A DNA stretch of 62,590 nucleotides. It comes from Ruminococcus sp. (GTDB lineage Bacteria; Bacillota; Clostridia; Oscillospirales; Ruminococcaceae). Both the position numbers and the translations under genes were made by a program. The first letter of the stretch is position 1, and every line of letters begins with the position of its first letter. The notes beneath the pieces were generated by a model. That model was given only the letters and a program-made list of their open reading frames with translations, did no database searches and was not told the DNA's origin. Shown piece by piece: positions 62,538 to 62,590 of this stretch. The stretch lies in contig JAJQIH010000004.1 of assembly GCA_021199305.1 (NCBI GenBank), forward strand, positions 1 to 62,590. Direction: 5' to 3'.

Positions 62538-62590
62538 GGGAGCATAGCTCAGCTGGGAGAGCATCTGCCTTACAAGCAGAGGGTCACAGG
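62538..62590 (+). tRNA. tRNA-Val (anticodon TAC), cut by the window end
   Basis: The 5' strand GGGAGCA, the D-arm GCTCAGCTGGGAGAGC and the anticodon arm CTGCC TTACAAG CAG with anticodon TAC are all readable; the T-arm starts at the window edge, so the 3' half is missing. Confidence 0.95.

Overview
The window reads as chromosome of a low-to-moderate GC, Gram-positive anaerobic gut or rumen Clostridium, most likely Ruminococcus or a close relative in the Oscillospiraceae. Reasons: a type I dockerin-like tail on a secreted leucine-rich-repeat protein, several cysteine-anchored lipoproteins, AGGAGG-type ribosome-binding sites with occasional TTG/GTG starts, a class A RNase P RNA, CdaA/CdaR-type c-di-AMP synthesis, and many clean sigma-A promoters (TTGACA/TTGATA, 17 bp, TATAAT/TATACT/TACAAT). 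Species cannot be fixed from sequence reading alone.

Layout. 1-816: gene-free, with an array of seven perfect or near-perfect hairpins of unrelated stem sequence, a 27-nt tRNA/tmRNA 3'-end fragment, and a promoter whose spacer is a run of ten G. 817-1581: secreted LRR-dockerin protein. 1752-6004 (mostly minus): housekeeping (rsmD-coaD-coiled-coil protein; iscS-iscU; rnhA). 6263-20258: accessory block built from five paralogous sugar-type solute-binding lipoproteins with no permease or ATPase genes, split after the third copy by a Fic protein, a lipoprotein arylsulfotransferase, and a LysR regulator divergent from an alcohol dehydrogenase/acetyltransferase pair; a frameshifted lipoprotein relic sits just before copy four. 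20333-31547: asparaginase, purA, aldo/keto reductase, a DUF3343/cysteine-desulfurase pair, then cdaA-cdaR-FAD oxidoreductase-yifB-SDR. 31741-34527: a surface protein and a GGDEF-EAL protein. 34722-35066: rnpB. 35177-48237: a zinc phospholipase C-like protein, phosphoglycerate mutase, a beta-lactamase-fold hydrolase, an HD-GYP protein, a 896-residue surface protein, lepA, hemW and envelope proteins. 48311-52652: esterase, pheA, a RelB/RelE-type toxin-antitoxin pair, AraC regulator, mscL. 52966-55856: an Asn/Gln-rich micro-protein, a VanY-fold protein that has lost its zinc ligands, and a RING-finger membrane protein. 55949-62491: rpsF-ssb-rpsR, lon, engB, yerC, a methyltransferase and hslO, ending in a partial tRNA-Val.

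How it fits together. Core genes supply Fe-S assembly, CoA, translation, proteostasis and cyclic-nucleotide signalling. The accessory genes point to a cell investing in surface capture: orphan binding lipoproteins, LRR and beta-sandwich surface proteins, and a probably phase-variable secreted dockerin protein. The regulatory DNA is unusually readable: three separate loci (LysR/ADH, Fic, toxin-antitoxin) show repeats or palindromes placed precisely on promoter elements.
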